A stretch of DNA of 35,245 nucleotides from the NCBI GenBank assembly GCA_938044295.1, contig CALIRC010000120.1:1-35245 (forward strand), in the 5' to 3' direction. Positions within the stretch are counted from its first letter, which is position 1; each line of letters begins with the position of its first letter. The translations under genes and the position numbers were made by a program. The DNA is from Minisyncoccota bacterium. Lineage in GTDB: Bacteria > Patescibacteriota > Minisyncoccia > Moranbacterales > GCA-2747515. This document shows, piece by piece, positions 1 to 8,573 of the stretch. Below the pieces are notes generated by a model, which was not told where the DNA came from, made no database searches, and saw nothing but the letters and a program-made list of their open reading frames with translations.

Positions 1-345
1 AATCCAATTGATATAATCATTTTTTGCAAGTTCAGAAAGAGCGCGGTTCGTATGATGCAGAGCTGCGACAAAACTTTCTGACAATGAACGTTTTGGTCGA
101 GAAAAATATTCCTTTTTGTATTCTGCGGTAAGGAAGTGTACGATGTGCGCATTCCAGGAGCTTTTGTCACGAACAACAAAAAACCCACACGTCGTACCAA
201 GATGTTTTTGCGTAAAATTATGTCCAGTAAGATTAATCTGTTCAATATAGGTACGGTTCTTCGCGCTTGTAGCAACAAAAACATCACTGACATGTAGACG
301 AAGTTGTGGAGAAGGTTTTTTCTTGGATTTCTTGCGTGTAGCCAT
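1..345 (-). CDS. Hypothetical protein, possibly PP2C-like (3' end cut by window)
   Basis: An open frame reads from an ATG at 345 leftwards through position 1 without a stop, giving the first 115 residues. The N-terminus is basic (about residues 2-12, rich in Lys and Ser). A segment follows that resembles the start of a PP2C/SpoIIE-type phosphatase fold as seen in unnamed CPR proteins: a strand with V-x-D-V-F, then a helix near the truncated end rich in A-L-H and N-R-A-L-x-E-L. The metal-binding aspartates that would prove a phosphatase are not visible in this fragment, so the assignment is a guess from overall pattern. A TATAAT box on the minus strand at 384-389 would give a leader of about 30 nt. 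The coding frame is well supported; the function is not. Confidence 0.55.
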   Translation of the reverse strand, partial: MATRKKSKKKPSPQLRLHVSDVFVATSAKNRTYIEQINLTGHNFTQKHLGTTCGFFVVRDKSSWNAHIVHFLTAEYKKEYFSRPKRSLSESFVAALHHTNRALSELAKNDYINWI

Positions 346-663
346 ATAATGAGAAGGAAATATAGTCACGATCTAATACCTTTATTATACAGGAGTGTTT
401 ATAAGGAAGCTATAGAGATTAATGCATAAAGTACATTACAGAATACTGAGCAAAGAATATTCTTCTAAAGTATAAAAAAATATGCTATAGTTGCAAACTG
501 TGCTGCTTCAAAAAGATATGAACAAGAACAGTTGAGTTTTTGCATGAGAAATAGTACACTGAGAAATAAGAAGAAAGAGTCAAATAAGTAGGGATGTATT
601 ACAGTATACTCTACCAAAAAAACTAAAATCCACTGTAAATGAGATCAGAAATAAGCCTTAACT
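346..663. other. Divergent intergenic region, promoters only
   Basis: This 318-bp AT-rich gap separates a minus-strand and a plus-strand gene and should hold both promoters. On the minus strand there is a TATAAT at 384-389. On the plus strand an extended -10 (TGC-TATAGT) lies at 483-491 and would give a leader of roughly 165 nt before the ATG at 664. Within that leader AACTGT (about 495-500) can pair with ACAGTT (about 531-536), and a T-rich stretch follows, so a short attenuator or small RNA is possible but not shown. No coding frame in the gap looks real. Confidence 0.4.
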
Positions 664-1266
664 ATGCCTGAAATTTTAGAAACACTAATGGGATCAAAAT
701 CGCGTGCCCGCGTCATGCGGTTTTTTGTGCTAAATCCGGGAAAACAGTTCACAACAAGTGATGTGCGGGAAAAAACACAGGTCACACCAACAGAAGTCCG
801 TAAAAACGTCACAGCATTACAAAAAATTGGCTTAATAAGAGTAGTTTCAAAAAATGGAAAAAAACACTATATACTCAATGAGTCATTCGTGTACTATGTA
901 GAACTAAGAAATTTGTTTGTCAAATCAAATGTATATCCACATTGCAGTGAAGTAAAAAACCTTAAAAATGTCGGCAATATAAAGCTCGTGATGATTAGTG
1001 GTGTATTTATGAACTATGATCGTAGTGCAATTGACCTACTAGTTGTAGGTGATGACATCAAGCGAGAAAAACTTCTCAAAGTCATCGAAGCAATCGAAGC
1101 TGAGATTGGGCATGAAATAAAGTATATGGCATTAACTATGGAGGATTTTCATTATCGCATTGAAATGATGGATCGTTTCCTTATTGAACTTTTTGCAGGA
1201 CCACAAGACGCAATCATCAACATGGTCCCGCGACTAGCACGTTTTATTGCGGAAATTAAGAGATGA
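664..1266 (+). CDS. Winged-helix regulator with degraded nucleotidyltransferase-like domain
   Basis: The 200-residue protein has two parts. Residues about 8-70 form a winged helix-turn-helix: a hydrophobic first helix, a T-S-D-V recognition region, a T-P-T-E-V-R-K helix and a K-N-G-K-K-H-Y wing. Residues about 100-180 resemble the MNT-type nucleotidyltransferase fold that often follows such wHTH domains in CPR genomes, with a core of S-G-V-F, then S-A-I-D-L-L-V-V-G-D. The usual motif is G-S followed by S-D-x-D; here the GS serine is Val and the first catalytic Asp is Ala, so catalysis is unlikely. The inferred role is a DNA-binding transcriptional regulator. Target and ligand are unknown. It is followed by a 169-bp gap and rmuC, so the two are probably separate units. 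Confidence 0.7.
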   Translation: MPEILETLMGSKSRARVMRFFVLNPGKQFTTSDVREKTQVTPTEVRKNVTALQKIGLIRVVSKNGKKHYILNESFVYYVELRNLFVKSNVYPHCSEVKNLKNVGNIKLVMISGVFMNYDRSAIDLLVVGDDIKREKLLKVIEAIEAEIGHEIKYMALTMEDFHYRIEMMDRFLIELFAGPQDAIINMVPRLARFIAEIKR

Positions 1267-1435
1267 GGAATACATCTTATAATAAATCTATATAGATGAA
1301 AAATTTTAGCAGTATTTAAATGTCTACGAATAATTCTGACAGTGTAAAGGTAAAAGTTGATAGTGAGGTGCATCAAAGTAATACTGTAAAAAAGCCATGT
1401 GACTAGATAGAGCAAAAAAAATAAAAAACCTACCG

Positions 1436-2530
1436 ATGGACCCAATACTCATTATTCTCATCATTCTAACAATACTAGCAGTCATCAACATATGGCTTCT
1501 ATTCATGAATCGCAATACATCAGAACATGGCGAGAAAATGAATGCTATTGCAAGACAACTTGAGCTGATGGACTCATCAGGAGAGAGGTTACGTAGTGAT
1601 GTGGATGAAAAGCTAGAAAACATACATCGTGCAGGACAAAACCAGTTCCGCGAAGCGCGAGAAATAATCACCGAGATCACACTGAAGTCCGACAGACTCA
1701 TTGACAATGTTTCGAAAAAACTTGGCGATCTTGATAAGACCAATCAAAAAATCGTCGATTTTAGCGGACAACTGAAAAATCTACAAGATATTCTAAAAAA
1801 TCCGAAGCAGCGTGGTGTGTTAGGTGAGTACATCCTTGAGCATGTTCTTGCAAATGCATTGCCGCCAGATTCTTTCAGTATGCAATATAAATTTTCAGAT
1901 GGAGAAATAGTGGATGCTGCAGTATTTGTAAAAGATAAAATCGTACCCATAGACTCAAAGTTTTCTCTCGAAAATTATGAGCGTGTACTTGAAAGTGGTT
2001 CGCGTGAAGAAAAGGAGTACTATCAAAAAATATTCAAACAAGATCTTAAAACAAGAATTGACGAGACAGCAAAGTACATCAGACCAGATGAAGGAACAAC
2101 AGAGTTTGCATTCATGTTTATTCCATCAGAAGCGATCTACTATGATTTACTAGTAAATACTGTAGGGGCAGTCAATGTAAATACGACAAATATGATTGAG
2201 TATGCTTTTCGAGATAAGCATGTTGTCATTGTTTCACCTACATCATTTCTTGCATATCTTCAGACAGTTCTACAAGGCTTAAAAGCGCTTGAAATTGAAG
2301 ACAATGCTAAGCAAATCAGAAAGCGAATCACAGAACTATCAAAGCATTGGAATAGTTTTGACCTATTTATGGGAAAACTTGGTAAAACAATGACTACTTC
2401 TGTAAATCAGTACAATCAAGCATACAAAGAGTTTGGAAAAATCGATCGTGATGTTATGCGTATTACAGGTCGTGAAGAAAAAATAATAGCACCAGAAAGC
2501 ATCTCAAAACCAGAAATTGATATAAAATAA
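1436..2530 (+). CDS. rmuC: DNA recombination protein RmuC family
   Basis: A 364-residue protein with the usual RmuC layout. An N-terminal membrane helix (about residues 4-23) is followed by a long coiled coil (about 30-115) and then the RmuC nuclease-like domain (about 120-330). Family landmarks are visible: R-G-V-L-G-E near 122, V-D-A-A-V-F leading into P-I-D-S-K-F-S-L-E-N-Y, F-M-F-I-P-S-E-A-I-Y-Y, and V-S-P-T-S-F-L-A-Y-L. RmuC limits DNA inversion and rearrangement in Escherichia coli and has a predicted PD-(D/E)XK-like fold; its biochemical activity is poorly defined. Length is close to that of shorter family members. The downstream small membrane protein starts 19 bp later behind a good Shine-Dalgarno site, so the two are probably cotranscribed. 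Confidence 0.9.
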   Translation: MDPILIILIILTILAVINIWLLFMNRNTSEHGEKMNAIARQLELMDSSGERLRSDVDEKLENIHRAGQNQFREAREIITEITLKSDRLIDNVSKKLGDLDKTNQKIVDFSGQLKNLQDILKNPKQRGVLGEYILEHVLANALPPDSFSMQYKFSDGEIVDAAVFVKDKIVPIDSKFSLENYERVLESGSREEKEYYQKIFKQDLKTRIDETAKYIRPDEGTTEFAFMFIPSEAIYYDLLVNTVGAVNVNTTNMIEYAFRDKHVVIVSPTSFLAYLQTVLQGLKALEIEDNAKQIRKRITELSKHWNSFDLFMGKLGKTMTTSVNQYNQAYKEFGKIDRDVMRITGREEKIIAPESISKPEIDIK

Positions 2531-2549
2531 AGGAGAGAAAAATAACGCT

Positions 2550-2957
2550 ATGCAAAATACACTAATCACACAGTACAGAAGACGGATCGTCGACTTTGGG
2601 AGAAAGCCAACAGAAAACACGCAATTTCTAGAAAATGCAATTGTACAGTGGATTAGTATTCTAGTTGGGATGCTCGTATTTTTTGCTTTTGTACTACTGT
2701 TTTTTAATATAAAACCAACTGAAGCTCTGATCAAGCTACAATACAACGTCTACTTCGGAGCTAGTGTTCGTAGTAGTTGGTGGAGTCCATATATTTTAAT
2801 AGCAATGGGAATTGTTTTCTATCTGATAGATCTAGTTTTAGCATTTATATTATACAATGAAAAATTCCGCATCGGAGCATATGTACTACTACTAGGAGGA
2901 TTTTTTGCCCATATAGGACTTCTCGTCGCAGTGATTAGTATAATAATGAACAATTAG
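2550..2957 (+). CDS. Small membrane protein, unknown function
   Basis: I do not recognise this 135-residue protein. It begins with about 30 polar residues and then carries three hydrophobic segments, roughly 32-55, 78-100 and 106-131, ending at a short C-terminal I-I-M-N-N. The segment between the first two helices contains a W-W-S-P motif. No catalytic or metal-binding pattern is visible. The start is well chosen because AGGAGAG lies at 2531-2537, one of the few clear Shine-Dalgarno sites in the window. It sits 19 bp after rmuC and just before a membrane glycosyltransferase, so it is probably cotranscribed with rmuC. An envelope role is only suggested by membrane location and neighbours. Confidence 0.75.
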   Translation: MQNTLITQYRRRIVDFGRKPTENTQFLENAIVQWISILVGMLVFFAFVLLFFNIKPTEALIKLQYNVYFGASVRSSWWSPYILIAMGIVFYLIDLVLAFILYNEKFRIGAYVLLLGGFFAHIGLLVAVISIIMNN

Positions 2958-2975
2958 GAGGGGTAAAACATGTAA
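2956..2975 (+). promoter_or_regulatory. Strong Shine-Dalgarno feeding an AUG-stop minimal ORF
   Basis: AGGAGGGG at 2956-2963 overlaps the TAG stop of the preceding gene and sits 6 nt before an ATG at 2970. That ATG is followed immediately by TAA at 2973. This is the best ribosome-binding sequence in the window, yet it leads to a one-codon ORF, about 70-90 nt upstream of the glycosyltransferase start. AUG-stop elements can hold or recycle ribosomes and affect downstream translation; that role here is inference. Confidence 0.45.
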
Positions 2976-3066
2976 AATTATTGACGACAAAGAAAGTTTT
3001 ACTAATGTACTACAAAAGAAAAAAAAGTAATGCGAGAAAAAATTGCATGTGATATATTATAGGAAC

Positions 3067-4773
3067 ATGACACAAAAAAAATTCACATTTCCAAGTCCTC
3101 AAACTACAAATAAAAAAGAGTACTGGAAACAGCGATCGCTAGAGGTTATTCCTGCAATTCTGACATGGGCAACGCTTATTGGCATGGTTGTCTTCTCTTT
3201 TTTTGTACCCATTGCTGTTGCTATTTTTATTATCGCATTTGATATATATTGGATTCACCGCACAATATTCATCTCTTACTATTCCATAAAGGCGTATAAA
3301 AGATTAAAAAATGATCAAAAAATCGATTGGTTAGCTAGGTGTAGAGGTGTCGGAAACTTAGTCGAGTATCGTGAAGAAGTGAAAAATCGTATTCGCGCAA
3401 ATTGGGAGTTGCTAGCACACACCAAAGAAAAAAAGCAGAAAAAAATCCTTCGCACAATGCTATCACAAGACAAAGTCCTATTGGGTGAATTAGAGTCATT
3501 TAGCCAAGATCAGGTAGTACCATGGGAAGAGATTGTCCATGTAGTAATGCTGCCTACAGCGACAGAAGTTGCTGAGAATATCGACCCAGCCCTTAAGAGT
3601 TTGCAAGTGAGTCACTATCCAAATGACAAGATTATAATTTTACTAGCAACAGAAGAGCGAGAAGATCCTGAAAAACGTAAAATCAAAGTAGATTTCCTGC
3701 GACAAAAATACGCTGGCGTATTCAGAGACTTTATAGTGTCAACGCACAAAGTAGCAGACGGAGAGATGAAATGTAAAGCATCAAATGCAACGTACGCAGC
3801 AAAAAAACTAAAAAAATACTGTGATGACAAAGAGATCGACTATAAAAATGTAATTCTTTCAAATTTTGATTGTGAATCAGTAGCACACCCAGAATATTTT
3901 GCAGCACTTACTTATGCATACATCACTGAACCAAAAAGATTACAACGAGCATATCAACCAATTCCGCTGTACCACAACAATCTGTGGGAGACAAACGCCT
4001 TCGTACGCGTGATCGTCACAAGTTCATCATTTTGGCATATGTTTCAAAGCACAAGACGTGAGATGGTAACATTTTCATCGCATGCTGAGCCATTTGATAC
4101 AATTATCAAAATGGGGTATTGGCCAGTAAATATGATCAGCGAAGACTCAATCATATACTGGAAAGGGTATGCCTATTTCGACGGTGACTACGCTGTGAAA
4201 CCAATCTATGTACCTGTATCGATGGATGCTGTGCTTGCAGAATCCTACTGGAAAACAATTGTAAATCAATACAAGCAGAAAAGACGATGGGCGTACGGCA
4301 TTGAAAACTTTCCCATCATCATGCGTGCACTGTGGCCAAATAAGCGTATTCCAACATTCGAAAAAATTCGTATCGGATTTGAGATGCTGGAAGGACATCA
4401 TTCATGGGCAACATCAGCACTTATGCTCGCATTACTAGGGTGGTTACCGCTGATTTTTGGTGGTCCTGAATTTAATCAATCGACATTGGCACATAACTTA
4501 CCATTAGTAACACGCTATCTCATGACAATTGCAATGTGTGGTCTTATCATCTCTATTGCATTATCTTTTCTTTTGCTTCCACCACGACCAGAACATCTTT
4601 CAAAAAAACGCTACATTTACATGGCAACACAGTGGTTGCTTGTGCCTGTGATCGCTCCATTTCTTGGTGCATTGCCGGCAATTGAATCACAGACACGCAT
4701 TCTCCTAAAGCGGTACTTTACAGAGTTTTGGGTAACCGAAAAAATAGTAAAGAAAACGAGTGGAAGTAAATAG
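3067..4773 (+). CDS. Membrane glycosyltransferase, family GT2
   Basis: Processive-type GT2 enzyme of 568 residues, expected to transfer a sugar from a nucleotide donor at the cytoplasmic face and perhaps export the product. Two N-terminal membrane helices (about 25-70) precede the catalytic domain. Landmarks are an acidic N-F-D-C site with Asp268, an E-D pair at 359-360 and a Q-x-x-R-W motif at 404-408, the set seen in cellulose- and hyaluronan-synthase relatives. Three or four further helices fill the C-terminal 130 residues. The reading frame extends upstream to a TTG at 3043 and a GTG at 3049; I prefer the first ATG at 3067, although AGGA lies only 2 nt before it. The product polysaccharide cannot be told from sequence. 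Confidence 0.82.
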   Translation: MTQKKFTFPSPQTTNKKEYWKQRSLEVIPAILTWATLIGMVVFSFFVPIAVAIFIIAFDIYWIHRTIFISYYSIKAYKRLKNDQKIDWLARCRGVGNLVEYREEVKNRIRANWELLAHTKEKKQKKILRTMLSQDKVLLGELESFSQDQVVPWEEIVHVVMLPTATEVAENIDPALKSLQVSHYPNDKIIILLATEEREDPEKRKIKVDFLRQKYAGVFRDFIVSTHKVADGEMKCKASNATYAAKKLKKYCDDKEIDYKNVILSNFDCESVAHPEYFAALTYAYITEPKRLQRAYQPIPLYHNNLWETNAFVRVIVTSSSFWHMFQSTRREMVTFSSHAEPFDTIIKMGYWPVNMISEDSIIYWKGYAYFDGDYAVKPIYVPVSMDAVLAESYWKTIVNQYKQKRRWAYGIENFPIIMRALWPNKRIPTFEKIRIGFEMLEGHHSWATSALMLALLGWLPLIFGGPEFNQSTLAHNLPLVTRYLMTIAMCGLIISIALSFLLLPPRPEHLSKKRYIYMATQWLLVPVIAPFLGALPAIESQTRILLKRYFTEFWVTEKIVKKTSGSK

Positions 4774-5091
4774 AAATGCAAAGATGAGAACATATGCCTA
4801 AGTATGATATGAGGCAAAAAAAGAACTTCAGCTAATCACAGAAATTGATATCACACAGAAAAAGTAGTTTCCTATGAAAAAGTGTACCAAGTATGTAAGT
4901 CTCTAATGAGCTTTTGTGCATGCGAAGTACAAAAAATACAAACATCTACGCAAAAAAGACATCATCATACATTAGTATCAGCAGTGATCTCGCAAAAAAA
5001 GTACTGCAAAAAGAAATATTACTGCCTCATGATTATGGAGGGTATACGAATAAGAAAGCTTTAAATCATTTTTCTCTGTCAATTACGATCT
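4774..5091. other. 318-bp gap without a convincing gene
   Basis: This stretch between the GT2 gene and the WecA-like gene is AT-rich. The short open frames in it (up to 85 codons from 4914, running into the next gene in another frame) have no recognisable motif, and their composition looks random, with many Lys, Ser and Tyr. GCAGT and ACTGC near 4980-5006 could form a weak 5-bp hairpin. I see no terminator with a T-run and no convincing promoter hexamer pair. It may be the remains of a lost gene or a long leader. Confidence 0.3.
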
Positions 5092-6114
5092 ATGAATCTT
5101 TACATACCAGCATTCCTCATAGCTTTTGTGGTGACAGTTTTTGTACTCGGTGTGCTCTATCATATCTTTAGAGAAACCACGCTCTTTCGCTCACCAATAG
5201 GTGGACGTCATATCGGGAAAGGGCATGCCTTGCGAATTGGTGGTATTGCAATGGCAAGTGGTTTCTTTATCGCGCTGATCAGCGATGTAAATCTTATTCT
5301 CGACACAAAAACGCTCTATATGATGGGCGGTATAGGAATCTTTGTGATCATCGGAATATATGATGATCTCAGTAATCTACATTGGAAGTACCAGATGGGA
5401 ATGCAAATATGTATCAGTGTAATACTATTCCTTATGGGTATACGAATTCAGTCACTGACACTATCCATAGGTACAATAAATTTTGACACAGGGCTCATGT
5501 TGGTATGCGGCCTAATCATAACTATTTTGTGGATTATAATAATTATAAACGCACTTAATTGGAGTGATGGTATTGATGGTTTAGCAGGTGGTATAACTAT
5601 GATCGCATCCGCTACACTTTTTATACTTGCACTGCGACCAGAAATAAATCAGCCGCCTGTAGCAATAATAACAGCTGCACTAGGAGGTACAGTGCTCGCA
5701 TTCACTTGCATCAATCTCTACACAGGAAAAATAATTGCAGGATCATCAGGAACATATTTCATGGGATCTGTGTTAGCAATACTTGCTATTTTTGCGGGTG
5801 CAAAGATCGGCACAGCATTACTCGTATTGATTGTGCCACTGATCGACGCACTATGGGTCATCATCGCAAGAAAAAAGGCAGGGAAGAGTATTTTTCAAGC
5901 TGACACAAGACACTTACACCACAGACTTATTGAACAAGGTTGGCGTAAATGGCATGTACTTTTGGTATACTACGGATTAACTGTAATCGGTGCGCTGTGT
6001 GCTCTCGGTACGCAATCAGTAGGAAAAGTAGTAACATTCGTATTCTATGGAGTCATAATTATACTTCTAATGATGACGTTTACAGTAATGACAAGACAAA
6101 GTAACGCACTATGA
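5092..6114 (+). CDS. WecA/MraY-like polyprenyl-phosphate sugar-1-phosphate transferase
   Basis: Integral membrane protein of 340 residues with about ten hydrophobic segments, belonging to the GT4-type polyprenyl-phosphate phosphotransferases (MraY, WecA, TagO). These load a sugar-1-phosphate onto undecaprenyl phosphate to start peptidoglycan or surface glycan synthesis. Visible motifs are Y-D-D at 90-92, N-A-L-N-W-S-D-G-I-D-G-L-A at 153-165 and the WecA-type H-L-H-H-R-L at 274-279, which favours WecA over MraY. The usual G-D-x-G-S loop reads G-S-S-G-T at 217-221, so the normally conserved metal-binding Asp is Ser; activity is therefore uncertain. No Shine-Dalgarno is evident before the ATG. 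The next gene overlaps by 4 nt (ATGA), indicating translational coupling. Confidence 0.85.
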   Translation: MNLYIPAFLIAFVVTVFVLGVLYHIFRETTLFRSPIGGRHIGKGHALRIGGIAMASGFFIALISDVNLILDTKTLYMMGGIGIFVIIGIYDDLSNLHWKYQMGMQICISVILFLMGIRIQSLTLSIGTINFDTGLMLVCGLIITILWIIIIINALNWSDGIDGLAGGITMIASATLFILALRPEINQPPVAIITAALGGTVLAFTCINLYTGKIIAGSSGTYFMGSVLAILAIFAGAKIGTALLVLIVPLIDALWVIIARKKAGKSIFQADTRHLHHRLIEQGWRKWHVLLVYYGLTVIGALCALGTQSVGKVVTFVFYGVIIILLMMTFTVMTRQSNAL

Positions 6115-6542
6115 AAAGCCATAGAATACTGATCGCAAGCATAATTCTACCAATAATTGGTATGATAGGGCTCTTCATATTTTTTTCGCCGTACACGGAT
6201 CATTTGATGAATATAAACGGAAGCCTTACATTTATTCAGGTAAGAAAAGATGCGCCAGGTTGGGCAAAAGGACTATCAGGACGGAAAGAAATATGTAATC
6301 AGTGTGGTATGCTTTTTCTTTTTCCAGAAGAAGAAGAGCAAATTTTTTGGATGAAAGATATGCAATTTGATATTGATATTATATGGGTCCGAAAAGGTAA
6401 AATCGTACAGATCAATCATCATGTTTCACATAAGACACCGCTCAAAAAAATAAAGTCAATGCAACCAGTAGATCGTGTTCTTGAGTTACCCGCAGGAAGA
6501 GCGCATTTTCTGGGATTACGTAGTGGTGATGAGCTATTCTGA
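6111..6542 (+). CDS. DUF192 family protein, membrane-anchored
   Basis: A 143-residue protein with one N-terminal hydrophobic helix (about 6-26) and a DUF192 domain (COG1430) filling the rest. The signature order is intact: W-x-K-G-L-S-G-R, G-M-L-F-L-F, I-F-W-M-K-D-M, a D-I-D-I-I-W strand, then V-L-E-L-P-A-G and a closing G-D-E-L-F. The family is small, extracytoplasmic and of unknown biochemical role. An unusual C-N-Q-C pair lies just before G-M-L-F and could bind metal or form a disulfide. Its start codon overlaps the stop of the WecA-like gene, so it belongs to that transcript. A fresh promoter follows at 6558. Confidence 0.85.
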   Translation: MKSHRILIASIILPIIGMIGLFIFFSPYTDHLMNINGSLTFIQVRKDAPGWAKGLSGRKEICNQCGMLFLFPEEEEQIFWMKDMQFDIDIIWVRKGKIVQINHHVSHKTPLKKIKSMQPVDRVLELPAGRAHFLGLRSGDELF

Positions 6543-6557
6543 AAAGAAGATGAAGAC

Positions 6558-6586
6558 TTAACAGTCATAAAGAAGATATGTATAAT
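6558..6586 (+). promoter_or_regulatory. Sigma70-type promoter for the 6613 gene and rodA
   Basis: TTAACA at 6558-6563 and TATAAT at 6581-6586 are separated by exactly 17 nt. These are 5/6 and 6/6 matches to the housekeeping consensus. The expected start point near 6593 gives a leader of about 20 nt before the ATG at 6613. It would drive the anchored Cys-motif protein and rodA, which follows 29 bp after it. Confidence 0.7.
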
Positions 6587-6612
6587 AAAAGGACAAAAAA
6601 TTATTCCACAAT

Positions 6613-7431
6613 ATGTCGAGAAATACTAAAAGAACAGTCATCATTGCAATCTACCTCACGATCTTTTCAGGGATAGGGTGGTTTCTGTGGAATATGCTAC
6701 AGGCACCAGCATCGTGCAGTGACGGGAAAAAGAACCAAAACGAACAAGGTATTGATTGTGGTGGGGTCTGTGTCTCGTGTCCAGATGTGATTGAAGCAAA
6801 GCCATTTGAAATAAAAAGTGTTAGCATGGTCACAGGGGGACAAGGACGCTATGATGTTATTGTAGAAATAAAAAATCCAAATTCAATTTACGGAGCAAAG
6901 AAAATACCGTATGTAATTGTCTTACGTGATGCAGAAGGAATCGAGATCGAACGAGTAGAAAATGAAAGTTTTGCCCTACCAAGTCAATCTCGTTACATTG
7001 CAGAGCTCAACATCCCATCAAATACAGTGCCTGCCCGCGCAGAAGCAATAATTAATAGCAAAGAAATTCAATGGGTAAAATTTGTTGACTACGAAGATCC
7101 AAACTTTGTAGTAAGTGGTGAACGGTTCGGTACAGTAGAAAGTGGAATCAACTATGCACAAGCATTTGGCATCGTAAACAACAGAAGTACATTTGATTTT
7201 CAGGATGTTGGTGTTATCGTAATCCTAAAAAATGAAAAAAACAAACCAATTGCAGTAAACAAAACAGTTATGCGTGATTTAATTGCATATCGTCAAAGAG
7301 ACTTCTCACTGTCGTGGCCATATCGTTTCCCAGGAAAAATCACAACAATGGAAGTAGAGGTTGAAGCAAACGTATATGACTCAGAAAATTTCATCAAAAA
7401 ATACGCGCCCAGCAGTACTGGAAGTCGGTAG
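6613..7431 (+). CDS. Membrane-anchored extracytoplasmic protein with Cys motif
   Basis: A 272-residue protein with one N-terminal membrane helix (about 8-29) and a large outside part. Immediately after the helix comes a compact cysteine motif, C35-x-D-G-x-x-N then I-D-C49-G-G-x-C53-x-x-C56, a pattern found in many exported bacterial proteins where it may form a disulfide knot or bind metal. The remaining 210 residues look like two beta-sandwich units: the first (about 65-140) is rich in alternating V-I-V patterns with a K-N-P-N turn, and the second (about 150-260) repeats the idea. This suggests FxLYD-like or Ig-like folds. Function is unknown. Location directly upstream of rodA suggests an envelope role. 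Confidence 0.75.
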   Translation: MSRNTKRTVIIAIYLTIFSGIGWFLWNMLQAPASCSDGKKNQNEQGIDCGGVCVSCPDVIEAKPFEIKSVSMVTGGQGRYDVIVEIKNPNSIYGAKKIPYVIVLRDAEGIEIERVENESFALPSQSRYIAELNIPSNTVPARAEAIINSKEIQWVKFVDYEDPNFVVSGERFGTVESGINYAQAFGIVNNRSTFDFQDVGVIVILKNEKNKPIAVNKTVMRDLIAYRQRDFSLSWPYRFPGKITTMEVEVEANVYDSENFIKKYAPSSTGSR

Positions 7432-7460
7432 AAATAGCAATCTTTTTCAGGGAATGATCT

Positions 7461-8573
7461 ATGATAGTAAGGCATTTTTTCAACCTTGACTTTATATTGA
7501 TTCTAACAGTCAGTGTAATCAGTGGTCTAGGACTTACAATAATTTACAGTATGTTTGGTGCAGGCGAAACAGCAGGTCTTTTTTTGCGTCAACTGATATA
7601 TGCATGCATTGGAATCGGAATAATAATTACTATTGGAATAATAAATTACGATCATTTAAGAACATATTCAACACTGCTATACATGACTGCACTATGTGCA
7701 TTAGCCTATGTACTCATGTTTGGTGTTACAGTAAATGGGACGGCAGGATGGATTGATATTGGAGTTGCAAAAGTACAACCCGTTGAATTCGCAAAAATTA
7801 GTTTGATTATTTTTCTCGCACACTTCATCTCTACAAAAAGAACTGAGCTAGGCGAAGTACCAACAATCATCGGCTCATTTTTTATAATGGGGATTGTTGC
7901 AGGATTCACACTCAGACAACCCGACACTGGATCTGCGCTTGTAGTTGTAGCTATTTGGTTTGGGATGATTGTTGCATCTGGAATCAAGAAGCGCTACCTA
8001 TTTGGATTTGTGATACTAGGTGCTATTGTTGCAGTACTCTCGTGGAGTGTGCTAGCGCCATATCAACAAGCACGCATTACAAACTTTCTCCAACCGCAGA
8101 GCGATCCAAAAAACACTGGATACAATGTCATTCAATCTATGATTGCTGTAGGTAATGGTGGCGCAACAGGTCGCGGTGTTGGTTATGGAACGCAGTCTCA
8201 ACTCAATTTTCTTCCAGAAAAACACACAGATTTCATCTTTGCATCATATGTGGAAGCATTTGGCTTTGTAGGAGCAGCCTTTTTACTCATCTTATTTTTA
8301 GTAGTTTTTGTGCGACTCAGAGTGACTGCACTATATGCACGAGACGCATTTGGATACTTTCTGACAGTTGGAATCACGATACTATTATTTGTCCATGTTG
8401 CCGTAAATATAGGTATGAATATGGGTGTATTGCCAGTAACGGGCATACCATTGCCATTCGTAAGCTATGGGGGAAGCGCTATAATAAGTATGGCATTAGG
8501 AATTGGTATTGTGCAAAGTGTCTATAGACACCGAGAAAAAGTACTTGCAAAAAACATTCAAGAGTCATATTGA
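7461..8573 (+). CDS. rodA: Peptidoglycan glycosyltransferase RodA (SEDS family)
   Basis: Polytopic SEDS protein of 370 residues with about ten membrane helices. It polymerises lipid II into glycan strands during cell elongation, normally with a class B penicillin-binding protein partner. Family hallmarks are present: G-W-I-D-I-G followed by Q-P-V-E-F-A-K, L-P-E-K-H-T-D-F-I-F-A carrying the conserved Asp of the active region, and the closing P-L-P-F-V-S-Y-G-G-S. RodA and FtsW are hard to separate by motif; the short N-terminus and length fit RodA slightly better. AGGG lies about 8 nt before the chosen ATG. The gene is 29 bp after the preceding anchored protein and likely shares its promoter. 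No PBP2 gene is in the window. Confidence 0.88.
   Translation: MIVRHFFNLDFILILTVSVISGLGLTIIYSMFGAGETAGLFLRQLIYACIGIGIIITIGIINYDHLRTYSTLLYMTALCALAYVLMFGVTVNGTAGWIDIGVAKVQPVEFAKISLIIFLAHFISTKRTELGEVPTIIGSFFIMGIVAGFTLRQPDTGSALVVVAIWFGMIVASGIKKRYLFGFVILGAIVAVLSWSVLAPYQQARITNFLQPQSDPKNTGYNVIQSMIAVGNGGATGRGVGYGTQSQLNFLPEKHTDFIFASYVEAFGFVGAAFLLILFLVVFVRLRVTALYARDAFGYFLTVGITILLFVHVAVNIGMNMGVLPVTGIPLPFVSYGGSAIISMALGIGIVQSVYRHREKVLAKNIQESY

Noticed and set aside
4882..5171. Short open frames in the gap before the WecA-like gene
   Set aside because: No motif, no ribosome-binding site, random-looking composition; one of them continues into the next gene in a different frame.
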